Shown: piece after piece, positions 44,946 to 53,724 of the stretch | Layout of the letters: every line of letters begins with the position of its first letter | Numbering within the stretch: position 1 is the stretch's first letter | Assembly (NCBI RefSeq): GCF_039525035.1 | Contig: NZ_BAAAHE010000016.1 | Span: 32,477 to 96,476 of the forward strand | DNA: 64,000 bases | Direction: 5' to 3' | From: Sporichthya brevicatena | Lineage (GTDB): Bacteria > Actinomycetota > Actinomycetes > Sporichthyales > Sporichthyaceae | Translations under genes and position numbers: made by a program | Notes under the pieces: model-generated | Told to the model about the DNA's origin: nothing | What the model saw: only the letters and a program-made list of their open reading frames with translations | Database searches by the model: none

Positions 44946-45356
44946 ATGAGCACCGAACGCAACGAGGGCCGGCTGGACATCTCCGACGCCACCCGAGGCT
45001 TCGTGGACCTCATGGGAGCCACGGTGGTCGAGGCGAGCGCGGACAAGGTCGTGCTGAGCCTCGAGGTCGACGAGCGGCACCACCAGCCCGCCGGTGTCCT
45101 GCACGGCGGGGTCCACTGCGCGCTGGTCGAGACGGCCGTCAGCATCGGCGCCCACCTCTGGGACGGCGGCCCGGTCGTCGGCGTCTCGAATCACACGGAC
45201 TTCATCCGCAGTTTCCGCGGGGGCCGTCTGACCACCACGGGCACGCCGATCCACCGGGGCCGGTCGCAGCAGCTCTGGCTCGCCGAGATCGTCGACGACA
45301 ACGGCAAGCTGATCGCGCGCGGCGAGGTTCGCCTGCAGAACCTCAACGCGCTCTGA
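44946..45356 (+). CDS. PaaI-type hot-dog thioesterase
   Basis: A 136-residue thioesterase with the PaaI/YbgC-like motif HHQPAGVLHGGVHCALVET near residues 39-57, the Gly-rich helix start typical of phenylacetyl- or aromatic-acyl-CoA thioesterases. The ATG follows TAGGCT (44932-44937) by 8 nt; the TAG of that hexamer is the stop codon of the GH15-like gene. It converges on the operon ending at 45364. The actual acyl-CoA substrate is unknown. Confidence 0.87.
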   Translation: MSTERNEGRLDISDATRGFVDLMGATVVEASADKVVLSLEVDERHHQPAGVLHGGVHCALVETAVSIGAHLWDGGPVVGVSNHTDFIRSFRGGRLTTTGTPIHRGRSQQLWLAEIVDDNGKLIARGEVRLQNLNAL

Positions 45357-45363
45357 CGCGCTC

Positions 45364-45915
45364 CTACCGCTCGATGCGCGGACCGGCCGTGCGCCGCCGC
45401 AGCGAGAACAGGCCGTAGAGCAGTGCCAGCAGGATCACGGCGCCGGCGACGCTGAGGATCAGCGCGACGTTGCTGCCGCCGCCGCCCGCGGTCTCCCGGG
45501 CCACCGTGACGGGCTGACCTGCCGTCAGATCGAAGTCCCACGCGTTGGTGTAGGGCACGATCGGCTCGGAGCCGGGCAGCGTCCGGACCTGCAGCTCCAG
45601 GTGCGTCGGCCCGGCCGGCAGCGCGCCGAGCGAACCGGTGTAGTTGCCGAGGGTCGAGCCGGGCGTGAGGTCGTGGGCCTTGGCCGGCGTGCCCAGCATC
45701 GCCTTCACGGCCGCGCCGCGGATCGGGGAGCCGGAGTCGCCGTCCACGAGGGTGGTGTTCGCGGTCCACGAGTTCCCGGACGGCGTCAGGGTGAGGTCCG
45801 CGACGAGCACGACCGCCTTACCGCCGCTGTGCGCGGCGACCGGGGTCGCGACGGGCCCGAGAGCGGCCAGACCGATCGCCGCCAGACCGACGGCGACACC
45901 CTGACGAATTCGCAT
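45364..45915 (-). CDS. Exported membrane-anchored protein, CopC/YtkA-like
   Basis: A 183-residue protein with a signal peptide (residues 1-28, ending VAA) whose mature form would start with His-Ser-Gly, resembling copper proteins with an N-terminal His. A beta-rich domain (residues 30-130, VVLVADLTLTPSGNSWTANT) is followed by one C-terminal membrane helix near 148-168 and an Arg-rich end. It is the last gene of a six-gene operon, 4 bp after the preceding gene. Copper handling is suggested only by layout; there is no clear family match. Confidence 0.7.
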   Translation of the reverse strand: MRIRQGVAVGLAAIGLAALGPVATPVAAHSGGKAVVLVADLTLTPSGNSWTANTTLVDGDSGSPIRGAAVKAMLGTPAKAHDLTPGSTLGNYTGSLGALPAGPTHLELQVRTLPGSEPIVPYTNAWDFDLTAGQPVTVARETAGGGGSNVALILSVAGAVILLALLYGLFSLRRRTAGPRIER

Positions 45916-45919
45916 GTCC

Positions 45920-47134
45920 TTACCCTCCGAGGATGCGAGCCGCGTTCGCGGTCTCGATCAGCTCGTGACAGTACTTCAGGATTGTTACGCACAGACCAAC
46001 GACGCCGGTCCCGCCGACCATGACCGCGACGCAGGCCCACAGCGCCCGCTGGCTCACCCCGACCGGCACCGTCGGCGCCCGCGTGGCGACGGCCGTGCGC
46101 CCGGAAGCCGAGGCCGCCGTCTCGTCGTGCAGCACGTGGCCGAACTCGTCGAAGTGGACGCCGGTGGCCCACATGTCGATCTCGTCCTCGTCGGCGAGGG
46201 CCGCGTCCTGGGCGGCCTGCGCCTGCCGGGCGGCCTCCATGGCGAGGACCATGTTGGCCCCGCCCATGACGAGGAAGACGAGGATCTTCAGGTACAGCGC
46301 GTTGAAGTACATCGCGGCGTACGGCAGCCGCGTGATGTTGTCGTAGTCGGTGAACGAGAAGTTGTTGGTCGCGAACGGTGCGTCGTAGGCGGTCTGGGTG
46401 GCGAGCAGCCACAGACCGGTGATCAGAGTCCCCCCGAAGCAGACCCACATGCCGCTGGTCAGGACCGAACGGCGGACCTCCAGCGTCTGCAGGGCGAGCG
46501 TCGAGAGCATCCGCCGCAATCGCGGGACGGCGATGAACGCGATCGCGGCGGCCAGAATCAACCACACGAACGCCAGCACGACGTGGAACTGAAGCAGGAA
46601 GACCTCGAACGAGCTCCCCTCGACGACGTACCGCAGGCCCTTGAACTGACCCTCGAGCACGACGGCGTCGGGAATGTCGATCGTCGTCTCGACGACCTGG
46701 AGCTGCTTCTGCCCCGTCTCCGTCGGCAGGTTGACGAATGCGGTGAACGTCCAGGCCCCCGGGTTGTTCACGATCACCGAGCAGCGGTAGACCCCGGGCT
46801 TCACGTCGGGGTCGTTGTCGGAGACCTGCTGGCAGTTCTCCGGTTCCTCCAGGATGGACTCGTTGTCGCCCTCACGGGCGTTGAGGAAGACGCCGTACCG
46901 GTAGACCGGCGGCTGCTTGGTGTCCTTGTTCACGATGGTGATGTCCATCGTGATGTTGTTCGGGTTGCTCGTCACGATGTCCGAGCGGGCCACCGTGACC
47001 TTGATGTTCTCGGGGTTCTCGGCCGCCGCGGCGGCCCCGGGGGTGAGCAGGAGGGCGGCCACGGTGCCGAGCAGCACCGCGGCCATCGTCACGAGCGCCG
47101 CGACCGGGCGCCGGCGAGCACTCGTGACGATCAA
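45920..47134 (-). CDS. Membrane protein with outside beta domain, CopD-like
   Basis: A 404-residue protein with a signal peptide (residues 12-38), an outside beta domain (40-185) holding two cysteines (PENCQQV, VYRCSV) that could pair, and about four membrane helices (near 195-220, 235-260, 290-310, 365-390) with a His in FLLQFHVVLAFVW. An acidic cytosolic loop lies between the last two. The shape recalls CopD-type proteins, but no motif is decisive. The start is TTG at 47134, directly after the upstream TGA; GTG and ATG 13-15 codons later are alternatives. Confidence 0.7.
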   Translation of the reverse strand: MIVTSARRRPVAALVTMAAVLLGTVAALLLTPGAAAAAENPENIKVTVARSDIVTSNPNNITMDITIVNKDTKQPPVYRYGVFLNAREGDNESILEEPENCQQVSDNDPDVKPGVYRCSVIVNNPGAWTFTAFVNLPTETGQKQLQVVETTIDIPDAVVLEGQFKGLRYVVEGSSFEVFLLQFHVVLAFVWLILAAAIAFIAVPRLRRMLSTLALQTLEVRRSVLTSGMWVCFGGTLITGLWLLATQTAYDAPFATNNFSFTDYDNITRLPYAAMYFNALYLKILVFLVMGGANMVLAMEAARQAQAAQDAALADEDEIDMWATGVHFDEFGHVLHDETAASASGRTAVATRAPTVPVGVSQRALWACVAVMVGGTGVVGLCVTILKYCHELIETANAARILGG

Positions 47135-48109
47135 TCAGACCACCGCCTGGTATGTGGGGTTCCACTTCCCGTAGTACTTGTCGACCTCGATACGCGCCGT
47201 CAGGTACTGCTTCTTCAGCCAGTCGTCGAACACGAGGAACCGCTTGTGGTCGACGACGATCTTCTTCAGCTCCGGGGTTGCCGCTTCGAGCGTGAGCGCC
47301 GGCAGGTCCTTGCGCGTGATCTGGTGCAGGACCGCGTACACCGGCACGTCACCTATGTCGTATCGGATGGGGTCGCTGGTCTTACCCGGATCGAGCTTCC
47401 GAACCGCCTCGATGATGTCGGCCTGGATCGGCGTGATCGGGTTGATGTCGACGGTCTGGGCCGCGAGCACGACGTCACCCGCCGCGTCGGAGGCCTTCGT
47501 GAAGTCGGTGCCCTTGTCGAGCTCCTTCTTCAACGCCAGCGCGGACTGCTCGCTGTCCAGGAAGGCGATGCCGGTCGTCGCACGGAAGCTCTTGCCGACG
47601 ATGTCCTTGCGCTCGTCGTAGGCCTTCTGGAGCTCTTCCTTCGTCACCGAGACCTCGGGCAGCAGCTTGGCCGCGATGGCCTTGCTGATCGCCTCGACGC
47701 GAGCAGCGACCTTGAGGTCCTGACCCTGGTAGCCGGAGACCTTCAGGCTGCCGATCTGCGCGAGCTCGTCGTAGACGTCGTCCTTCGTCGCGTCGTCGGA
47801 CACCTTCACGCCCTCGCGCTGAGCGAGGTACTCGATGAAGGCGACCTTGATCCGGTACGAGAGCGCGGTCGCCCGGATCTGCGCCGGGTCCACCTTCACC
47901 CCGCCGACGCCTTCGAGGCTCTCGGCCCCGGCGCCGGTCCGCGCGAAGACGTCGTAGAGCTCGTTGACCTGCGCCGAGGTGATCTCCGTGCCCTCGACGT
48001 TCGCCGCGACCGCCGGCTCGGAGTCCCCGCCGCAACCGGAGAGCGCCAACGAGAGCGCGACCGCCCCGGCGGCTGCCGCTCTGCGCACCCGCGATGCTCG
48101 TCCGCTCAC
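47135..48109 (-). CDS. SurA-like lipoprotein
   Basis: A 324-residue lipoprotein with lipobox LSGC near residue 26. The mature part begins with the SurA/PrsA-type N-terminal chaperone segment (NVEGTEITSAQVNELYDV) and continues helical, with RIEVDKYYGKW at the end. No complete parvulin domain is evident in the middle, so it may act as a chaperone rather than an isomerase. The GTG start overlaps the DUF4340 gene by GTGA, linking it to the ABC system. Role in folding exported partners of this operon is inference. Confidence 0.78.
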   Translation of the reverse strand: MSGRASRVRRAAAAGAVALSLALSGCGGDSEPAVAANVEGTEITSAQVNELYDVFARTGAGAESLEGVGGVKVDPAQIRATALSYRIKVAFIEYLAQREGVKVSDDATKDDVYDELAQIGSLKVSGYQGQDLKVAARVEAISKAIAAKLLPEVSVTKEELQKAYDERKDIVGKSFRATTGIAFLDSEQSALALKKELDKGTDFTKASDAAGDVVLAAQTVDINPITPIQADIIEAVRKLDPGKTSDPIRYDIGDVPVYAVLHQITRKDLPALTLEAATPELKKIVVDHKRFLVFDDWLKKQYLTARIEVDKYYGKWNPTYQAVV

Positions 48110-48903
48110 TCGTCCGTTCCTTCCGCCTGCTCGCCGTCCGTCTGCCCGCCCTGCGGTTTGTCGCCGCCGGGCTGATCCTGTGTCGACGTCGCTGCTCGCA
48201 CCAGCGCTCCCGTCGGCTTGCCCTCCTTGGCGGCCTTGCGGTCCTCCTCGGCAGCGAGGACCTGTCTCAGGAACGGATCGTAGTTCCGGGCGGGGTCCCC
48301 GCGACCCTGTGCTTCCTCTGCGAGTCGGTCCTGCCGCGCCTGCAGGTCGAGCTCCTGTTTCGTCGGGGGGAACGAGAACGGCCGCCCGCTCGCGAAGGAG
48401 ACGATCTGCGCGACGGTGGCATTGATCAACAGGAAGACGCGCGGGTCGCCCTCGACGGCGGCGTAGAAGCCGGCCGAGTTGAACGTGCGGGCGCCGACGC
48501 TCAGCGTGTACGTGGTGCCGTCGGTCGCGGTGACCGTCATCGCGCACCCGGCGCCGCACTCCTTGACCCGGCGGGACGCCGCGGTGGAGACGAGGCCGAA
48601 GTCCGGCGTCGCGGCGTCGACGTCGGTCATGATCCGGTACGCGTTGACCGGGAACGCCGTCGTGGACGCGTTGAGCAGGGTCGCGGACTCCGCGGTGGCG
48701 CCGTCGCCGGGGAGGAACAGGCCGTTGCGGGTCGTGAACGTCGCCGACTTCCCCGCGGCCGTGTAGGTCACGGACGCGATGCGTTCGGCCGGCACGGGGA
48801 TCGCGGCGATGTCCTGCGCGCCCGTGGAGTCGTCGCCGCACGCGGTGAGGCTCCCGGCGAGGAGCGCCAGGCCGGCGAGGGTTCCGGGCAGCCGTCCGCG
48901 CAC
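48106..48903 (-). CDS. DUF4340-like lipoprotein
   Basis: A 265-residue lipoprotein (lipobox LTAC near residue 22). The mature domain has paired beta strands (VTYTAAGKSATFTTRNGLF, YTLSVGARTF, AAVEGDPRVFLLINATV), typical of DUF4340 proteins, followed by a charged helical linker and a Gln/Gly-rich tail. DUF4340 genes usually accompany GldA/GldFG-like ABC systems, as here (2 bp after the GldFG gene). The role of DUF4340 is unknown. GTG start at 48903. Confidence 0.75.
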   Translation of the reverse strand: MRGRLPGTLAGLALLAGSLTACGDDSTGAQDIAAIPVPAERIASVTYTAAGKSATFTTRNGLFLPGDGATAESATLLNASTTAFPVNAYRIMTDVDAATPDFGLVSTAASRRVKECGAGCAMTVTATDGTTYTLSVGARTFNSAGFYAAVEGDPRVFLLINATVAQIVSFASGRPFSFPPTKQELDLQARQDRLAEEAQGRGDPARNYDPFLRQVLAAEEDRKAAKEGKPTGALVRAATSTQDQPGGDKPQGGQTDGEQAEGTDE

Positions 48904-48905
48904 GG

Positions 48906-50951
48906 TCAGCCCCGCTTCAACCGGAAGTAGACGAACGGGACGAACACCAGTGCGGCCAACGTCGGCAGCACGACGGTCTGCCGAATCAGCGAGCTGCGCT
49001 GTTCGCCGGTGATCTGGAACTGCGCGCTCTGACCGACGTCGCGGTAGGCCGAGATGATGACGTCGTTGCCCGCGATGAATTGCACGAGTCGAACCATCAG
49101 TTCCTGGTTGCCGAAGGACTTCTGGTACTGGTTCGACGCGGCGTCCGCCGTGCCCAGGACTCCCACGCGGGTGCTGCTCAGGCGCGGGGTCTCCCCCGCC
49201 GCCTCGCGCTCCGGGGTGTAGGTGAATCCAGCCATGGTGTGGACGCCCTCGGTCTTCGGGATGCGCTTGCCGGTGGCGTCGACCTCGTAGCTCTTGGGCG
49301 AGCTCTGGACCAGCGCGGCGACCTGGGGGCCGTCCTCGCTGTCGGGCCCGGCCTTGTCGATGGGAAGGCTGTTGGAGAACACCACGGGGGTGTCGTCCTT
49401 GTTGAGGGTGTCGACGACCGAGGACGCCGACGGGTAGCGCGACGAGACGATGGCCGCGGGGTCGTCGGCGAGTGACTGCGGGTCACGTAGCTGGTTCGTC
49501 CCGAGCCGCAGGCCCCACGGGACGATGAGCTGGTTCAGCTGTTCGACGTCACCGCGCACCGCGTCGGCGGCGACGATGAGCCGCCCCTGCCCGCGGGCGT
49601 AGTCCTGCAGCATCCGCAGCTCGCGGTTCGGCATGGTCGACCGCGGACCCATCACGAGCACGACGTCGCACTCGCGCAGCAGCTCCGGGGCGCCCTGGCC
49701 GGAGAGGAAGACCTCCCCGGTCTTCCACCCGATGATCCGCAACCGCGCGGCCAGGGACGTCAGCCCCTCCGGCTGGATGTCATTGATCCGGCGCTCACCG
49801 TGGCCCTGGACGAAGCAGGCCAACGGCGGGTCGGTCTGGGCCAGGTGGGCGATCGCGGTGGTGACGGTGGACTCGACGAGGTCGTCGATCTCCTGCGTCT
49901 TGCCACCGACGTCGAGCAGGTAGTCGTTGTAGTCGATGACGCCGGACGCGCGGGCCAGGGCCGGAGAGATGTCCGGGTCGACGATGCGGACCTGGATGTT
50001 CGCCCCGCCGGCGGCGTACTTGCGCACCGTCGCGCGGGCCTGCGAGGCCTCCAGGCTGACCGTCGGGGAGAACGCGGTGAGCGTGATCGGGACCTTGCCG
50101 ACCTGAGCCAAAACCTCCTTGGTGGCGGTCGAGATCGTCTCCCGGTTGCCGGGAGTCAGGTCGATCTCCCCCGACGCCGCCCCCGCCACCGCCGGCGTCG
50201 CGACGACGAACACCGTCACCCCGACCACCGCCGCGGCCCGCTGGGCCTGGACCCGCCGGTCGGTGCCGGCCCGCCGCCGCCCGAGGCTGTAGACCGCGAC
50301 GGCCAGCGCCGCGATCGAGAGCACCACGAAGTAGGCGACGTCCTCGGCCGGGAGCACCCCGTCGAGCATCGGGTTGAGCCGGTCCAGCGGACCGAACTGG
50401 TCGACCTTCTCCCGCAGGTTCTCCGGCAGGAAGGCGATCAGGCGCAGCACGAGCAGCACCACGAAGGACAGGAATGCCGCCCCCACCGACGTGTTCATCC
50501 GCGAGGAGATCGCCAGCGACACCGCGTTGAACATCGCCGAGAGCAGCAGCAGCCCGATCCACCCGCCCAGCGAGCGCGCGAACTCCGGCTCGGCGATCGC
50601 GTCCAGTCGGACGTAGTAGATCCACGAGATCGACACGACCAGCCACGTGATGAGCGTGTTCGCGACGAACTTCGCGGCCACCATCGCGGTCCGCGAGATC
50701 GGCCAGGACAGGCTGATCGACAACGCGCCGCTCGCGCGTTCCTCGGCCAGCGACCGTGCCCCCAGGATCGGGCAGAGCACCAGCAGGGTGTTGACCGTGT
50801 TGGCGTAGTACGACTCCAGGTCCGCGGAGTCGTTCGCGCTCACCAGGTCGATGAACAGGATCCCCGAGATCACGATGTATGCGGCCGCGATCAGGTACGT
50901 CGCCGGCCACAGCACCAGCGAGGTGATCTCGCGCTTGAGCAGGGTGAGCAC
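48906..50951 (-). CDS. GldF-GldG-like ABC permease/auxiliary fusion
   Basis: A 681-residue fusion. Residues 1-235 form an ABC-2 permease with six helices (YLIAAAYIVISGILFIDLV first). Residues from about 260 form the GldG-type outside domain (EIDLTPGNRETISTATKEVL, CFVQGHGERR near 385, VVLVMGPRST near 430), and a final membrane helix lies near 655-675 (TLAALVFVPFVYF). GldF and GldG are separate in gliding Bacteroidota and often fused elsewhere. Gliding is not implied; the substrate is unknown. GTG at 50951, 8 bp after the ATPase gene. Confidence 0.85.
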   Translation of the reverse strand: MLTLLKREITSLVLWPATYLIAAAYIVISGILFIDLVSANDSADLESYYANTVNTLLVLCPILGARSLAEERASGALSISLSWPISRTAMVAAKFVANTLITWLVVSISWIYYVRLDAIAEPEFARSLGGWIGLLLLSAMFNAVSLAISSRMNTSVGAAFLSFVVLLVLRLIAFLPENLREKVDQFGPLDRLNPMLDGVLPAEDVAYFVVLSIAALAVAVYSLGRRRAGTDRRVQAQRAAAVVGVTVFVVATPAVAGAASGEIDLTPGNRETISTATKEVLAQVGKVPITLTAFSPTVSLEASQARATVRKYAAGGANIQVRIVDPDISPALARASGVIDYNDYLLDVGGKTQEIDDLVESTVTTAIAHLAQTDPPLACFVQGHGERRINDIQPEGLTSLAARLRIIGWKTGEVFLSGQGAPELLRECDVVLVMGPRSTMPNRELRMLQDYARGQGRLIVAADAVRGDVEQLNQLIVPWGLRLGTNQLRDPQSLADDPAAIVSSRYPSASSVVDTLNKDDTPVVFSNSLPIDKAGPDSEDGPQVAALVQSSPKSYEVDATGKRIPKTEGVHTMAGFTYTPEREAAGETPRLSSTRVGVLGTADAASNQYQKSFGNQELMVRLVQFIAGNDVIISAYRDVGQSAQFQITGEQRSSLIRQTVVLPTLAALVFVPFVYFRLKRG

Positions 50952-50959
50952 GTGAACCC

Positions 50960-51970
50960 TCAGTCCGTCTCGTCGCGGGTCGCCACGGACCCCATCACGG
51001 CTTCGCGGAAGGCCTCTTCGAGGCTGTCGGCGGTGGACTCGACGGTGGTCACCGGCCACTTCGCCGACCAGGCCTGCACGAGGGACGCCACCGCGCGGTC
51101 GTCGGCGGCCTGCACCAGGACGGTGGTCCCCCGGTCGTCGGCCGCGGTGTCGATCAGCGTCGTGCCCTCGACGAGGTCGTCGGCGCCGGGCTCGACCTGG
51201 GCGTGGATCCGCACGCGGAGCCGGACGGCGTGGCCCATGCCCTCGGCCATCTCGGAGGGGGCACCGCGGTAGACGAGCTTGCCCTGCGCCATGACGAGCA
51301 CGTTGTTGCACATCAGGCGCGCGTCGGTGAGCAGGTGCGTGGAGACGATGACCGCGCGGGTGCTCGCGTACTCCTGCAGCATCGCTCGCATGTCCAGGAT
51401 GTTCAGCGGGTCCAGGCCGTTCATCGGCTCGTCGAGGATCGTCACCAGCGGGTCGCCCATCAGCGCCTGCGCCATGCCGACCCGCTGCCGATTGCCCTTG
51501 GACAGGTTGCCCACGATCCGGTCGGGCACCGCGCCCAGGCCCGTCCGGGTGATGGCGAGCTCCACCGCCGCCGCGCGCTCGGCCCGCGGTATCCGCTTCA
51601 CCTCGGCCACGAACCCGAGGTACTCGGTCACCCGCATCTCGTTCGGGAACGCGACCCGTTCGGGCATGAAGCCCAGGAGCTTGCGCGCCGCTCGCGGGTT
51701 GCGCGCCACGTCCGCCGACCCGATCCGGATCGACCCTGCGTCCCACGCCGCCAACCCGGCCAAACACGTCATCAGCGACGACTTGCCCGCGCCGTTCGGG
51801 CCGAGCAGACCCGTGATCCCCGGCCCCAGCGCGAACGAGACGTCGTCCACCGCAGTACGCGTGCCGTAACGGCGCGTCAGGTTCTGGACGGCCAGCAGAG
51901 GCTCGATGTCCGTGCTCGAACCTCCGCCGGCCGTCCGGGAAGCGGCCGTGTCGGTGCTCATGCTGGGCAT
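50960..51970 (-). CDS. GldA-like ABC transporter ATPase
   Basis: A 336-residue ATPase: Walker A GPNGAGKSS near 58, signature LSKGNRQRVGMAQAL near 155 (Ser-Lys-Gly instead of Ser-Gly-Gly, common in GldA/ABC-2 exporters), Walker B VTILDEPMNGLDP near 175, and switch His in STHLL. A C-terminal 100-residue domain follows. It powers the permease encoded next. The ATG at 51970 lies 7 nt after TAAGGT, so it starts a leaderless six-gene operon. Confidence 0.9.
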   Translation of the reverse strand: MPSMSTDTAASRTAGGGSSTDIEPLLAVQNLTRRYGTRTAVDDVSFALGPGITGLLGPNGAGKSSLMTCLAGLAAWDAGSIRIGSADVARNPRAARKLLGFMPERVAFPNEMRVTEYLGFVAEVKRIPRAERAAAVELAITRTGLGAVPDRIVGNLSKGNRQRVGMAQALMGDPLVTILDEPMNGLDPLNILDMRAMLQEYASTRAVIVSTHLLTDARLMCNNVLVMAQGKLVYRGAPSEMAEGMGHAVRLRVRIHAQVEPGADDLVEGTTLIDTAADDRGTTVLVQAADDRAVASLVQAWSAKWPVTTVESTADSLEEAFREAVMGSVATRDETD

Positions 51971-51983
51971 TCGCCCGACCTTA
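51971..51983 (-). promoter_or_regulatory. Leaderless promoter of Gld-like operon
   Basis: TAAGGT (51983-51978, minus strand) is followed by 7 nt and ATG 51970. It lies in the 34-bp gap after livF, so the Gld-like operon is probably separate from liv. Confidence 0.45.
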
Positions 51984-52004
51984 CCCGTGCCGGTTGTGCT
52001 GCGG

Positions 52005-52718
52005 TCAGGATCCGGACCCTCCGCTCGCGGCAGCCGCCGCGGCCGGCTTCTCGCCCTTCTTGACCTGCTGTTCGGTCACCTTGACGAAGCGGCCCTTCTC
52101 CATGACGTACTGCTTGTCGGAGAAGCCGACGGCGACGAGGTGGAACTGCTCCACCATGATCACCGACAGGCCCTCGTCGCACAGCGCACGCAGGGCGGAG
52201 TAGAGGCGTTCCGCGATGACCGGGGCGAGGCCGAGGGAGAGCTCGTCGACCAGGAGCAGCCGCGGGCGGGACATCAGCGCGCGGCTGACGGCCAGCATCT
52301 GCTGCTCACCGCCCGACAGCGACCCGGCGGCCTGGTTCTGGCGCTCCTTGAGCCGCGGGAACAGCTCGTAGACGCGCTCGAACTGCTCCTTCATGTTCGG
52401 CGTGCTGACCCCGTACGCGCCGGTGACGAGGTTCTCCCGCACCGACAGCGACGGGAACACCTGCCGGCCCTCGGGCGAGAGCGCGATGCCCATCCCCACC
52501 CGCTTGTGCGCGGGCATGCCCGACACCTTCTGGCGGCGGAAGATGATCTCGCCCTTGCTCGGCGGGATCGCGCCCAGGATCGTCTTCAGCAGCGTCGACT
52601 TCCCCGCGCCGTTGGACCCCAGCACCGAGACCATCTGACCCTGATCAACCGTCAGATCGATGTCGAACAGCACCGGCAACCGGCCGTAGCCGGAACCGAC
52701 ACCCTTGAGCTCAAGCAT
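52005..52718 (-). CDS. livF: Branched-chain amino acid-type ABC ATPase LivF
   Basis: A 237-residue ATPase with Walker A GSNGAGKST near 34, signature LSGGEQQMLAVSRAL near 135, and Walker B LLLVDELSLGLAP, the LivF form. An Ala/Gly/Lys-rich tail of 20 residues is added. It pairs with LivG to power LivHM import of branched-chain amino acids or related compounds such as urea or amides. ATG overlaps the livG stop by 8 bp. Confidence 0.9.
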   Translation of the reverse strand: MLELKGVGSGYGRLPVLFDIDLTVDQGQMVSVLGSNGAGKSTLLKTILGAIPPSKGEIIFRRQKVSGMPAHKRVGMGIALSPEGRQVFPSLSVRENLVTGAYGVSTPNMKEQFERVYELFPRLKERQNQAAGSLSGGEQQMLAVSRALMSRPRLLLVDELSLGLAPVIAERLYSALRALCDEGLSVIMVEQFHLVAVGFSDKQYVMEKGRFVKVTEQQVKKGEKPAAAAAASGGSGS

Positions 52719-53724
52719 TCTCGGTGCTCCCTTGCTTCGCGGGCACGCCCTCGGCCTCAGCCTCGGCGATGACCTCGTCGGCCTCGTCGGCCAGGGTCGG
52801 GGCCTCGATCACGTCGGCGGTCTCGTCCAGGTCCAGGACCGAACCCAGGTACTCCGCCCGCACGACCGGGTCCGCCGCCACCTCCGCCGGGGATCCCGAC
52901 GCGAGCAGCTGACCCTGGTTGAGCACGTAGACGAGGTCCGCGTTCTCCAGCACGGCCTTCACGTAGTGCTCGACCAGGATGATCGTCAGACCCAGGTCGC
53001 GCTGCAGTTGGCGCAGCAGCGCGAACAGGGCGTGGGCGTCGTCGGCGTCCAGACCCGCGGCCGGCTCGTCGAGCAGCACGATCGCCGGACCGCACATGAG
53101 CGACCGGCCGATCTCGATCCGCCGCTGGCGACCGAAGTCCAGGTCGGACACCCGGTCGTGCCAGTGGTCCTTGATGCCCAGCAGGACGCACATCGCGTAC
53201 GCGGCCTCGGTGGCCCGCTGCTCCGACTTGCGCGGGCCGCCGAAGCCCAGCAACGTCGTGATCGGGTTGCCCTTGATGGCCAGGTGCGCGGCCGAGAGCA
53301 GGTTCTCGCCCACCGACAGGTCGTGGTTGAGCCGGTTGGCCTGGAACGTACGTCCCATGCCGAGCTTGGCCCGGTCCCACGGCCGCATCGTCGTGACGTC
53401 CTTGCCGAACATCGTGATCGTGCCCGAGTCCGGCGTCTTCAGACCGTTGAGCACGTCGAAGCACGTCGACTTGCCCGCACCGTTCGGCCCGAGCAGACCG
53501 ACGAACGTCTTCGACGGCGCGGTGATGTTGACGTTCTGAAGGGCCTTCACACCACCAAAGGCGATGGAGAGGTTGCTGCCCACCAGGGCGTCACCGCTGT
53601 CCCCACGGTGCGGGGGCAGGAACGCCTCCAGGACCGCGAGCGCCTGGTCGCGCTCAGCGTCGACGCCGGCCTCGGAGACGATGTGACCGGCGGAGTGGCC
53701 GGCTTCCGCAGTTGTCGCACTCAC
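52711..53724 (-). CDS. livG: Branched-chain amino acid-type ABC ATPase LivG
   Basis: A 337-residue ATPase with Walker A GPNGAGKST near 80, Gly-rich signature region replaced by DLDFGRQRRIEIGRSL, Walker B IVLLDEPAAGLD and the LivG insertion (TFQANRLNHDLSVGENLL). It has an unusual N-terminal extension of about 45 residues and an acidic C-terminal tail of about 40. The usual LSGG is not seen, only LDFG, which is common in LivG. GTG overlaps livM by GTGA. Confidence 0.88.
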   Translation of the reverse strand: MSATTAEAGHSAGHIVSEAGVDAERDQALAVLEAFLPPHRGDSGDALVGSNLSIAFGGVKALQNVNITAPSKTFVGLLGPNGAGKSTCFDVLNGLKTPDSGTITMFGKDVTTMRPWDRAKLGMGRTFQANRLNHDLSVGENLLSAAHLAIKGNPITTLLGFGGPRKSEQRATEAAYAMCVLLGIKDHWHDRVSDLDFGRQRRIEIGRSLMCGPAIVLLDEPAAGLDADDAHALFALLRQLQRDLGLTIILVEHYVKAVLENADLVYVLNQGQLLASGSPAEVAADPVVRAEYLGSVLDLDETADVIEAPTLADEADEVIAEAEAEGVPAKQGSTENA

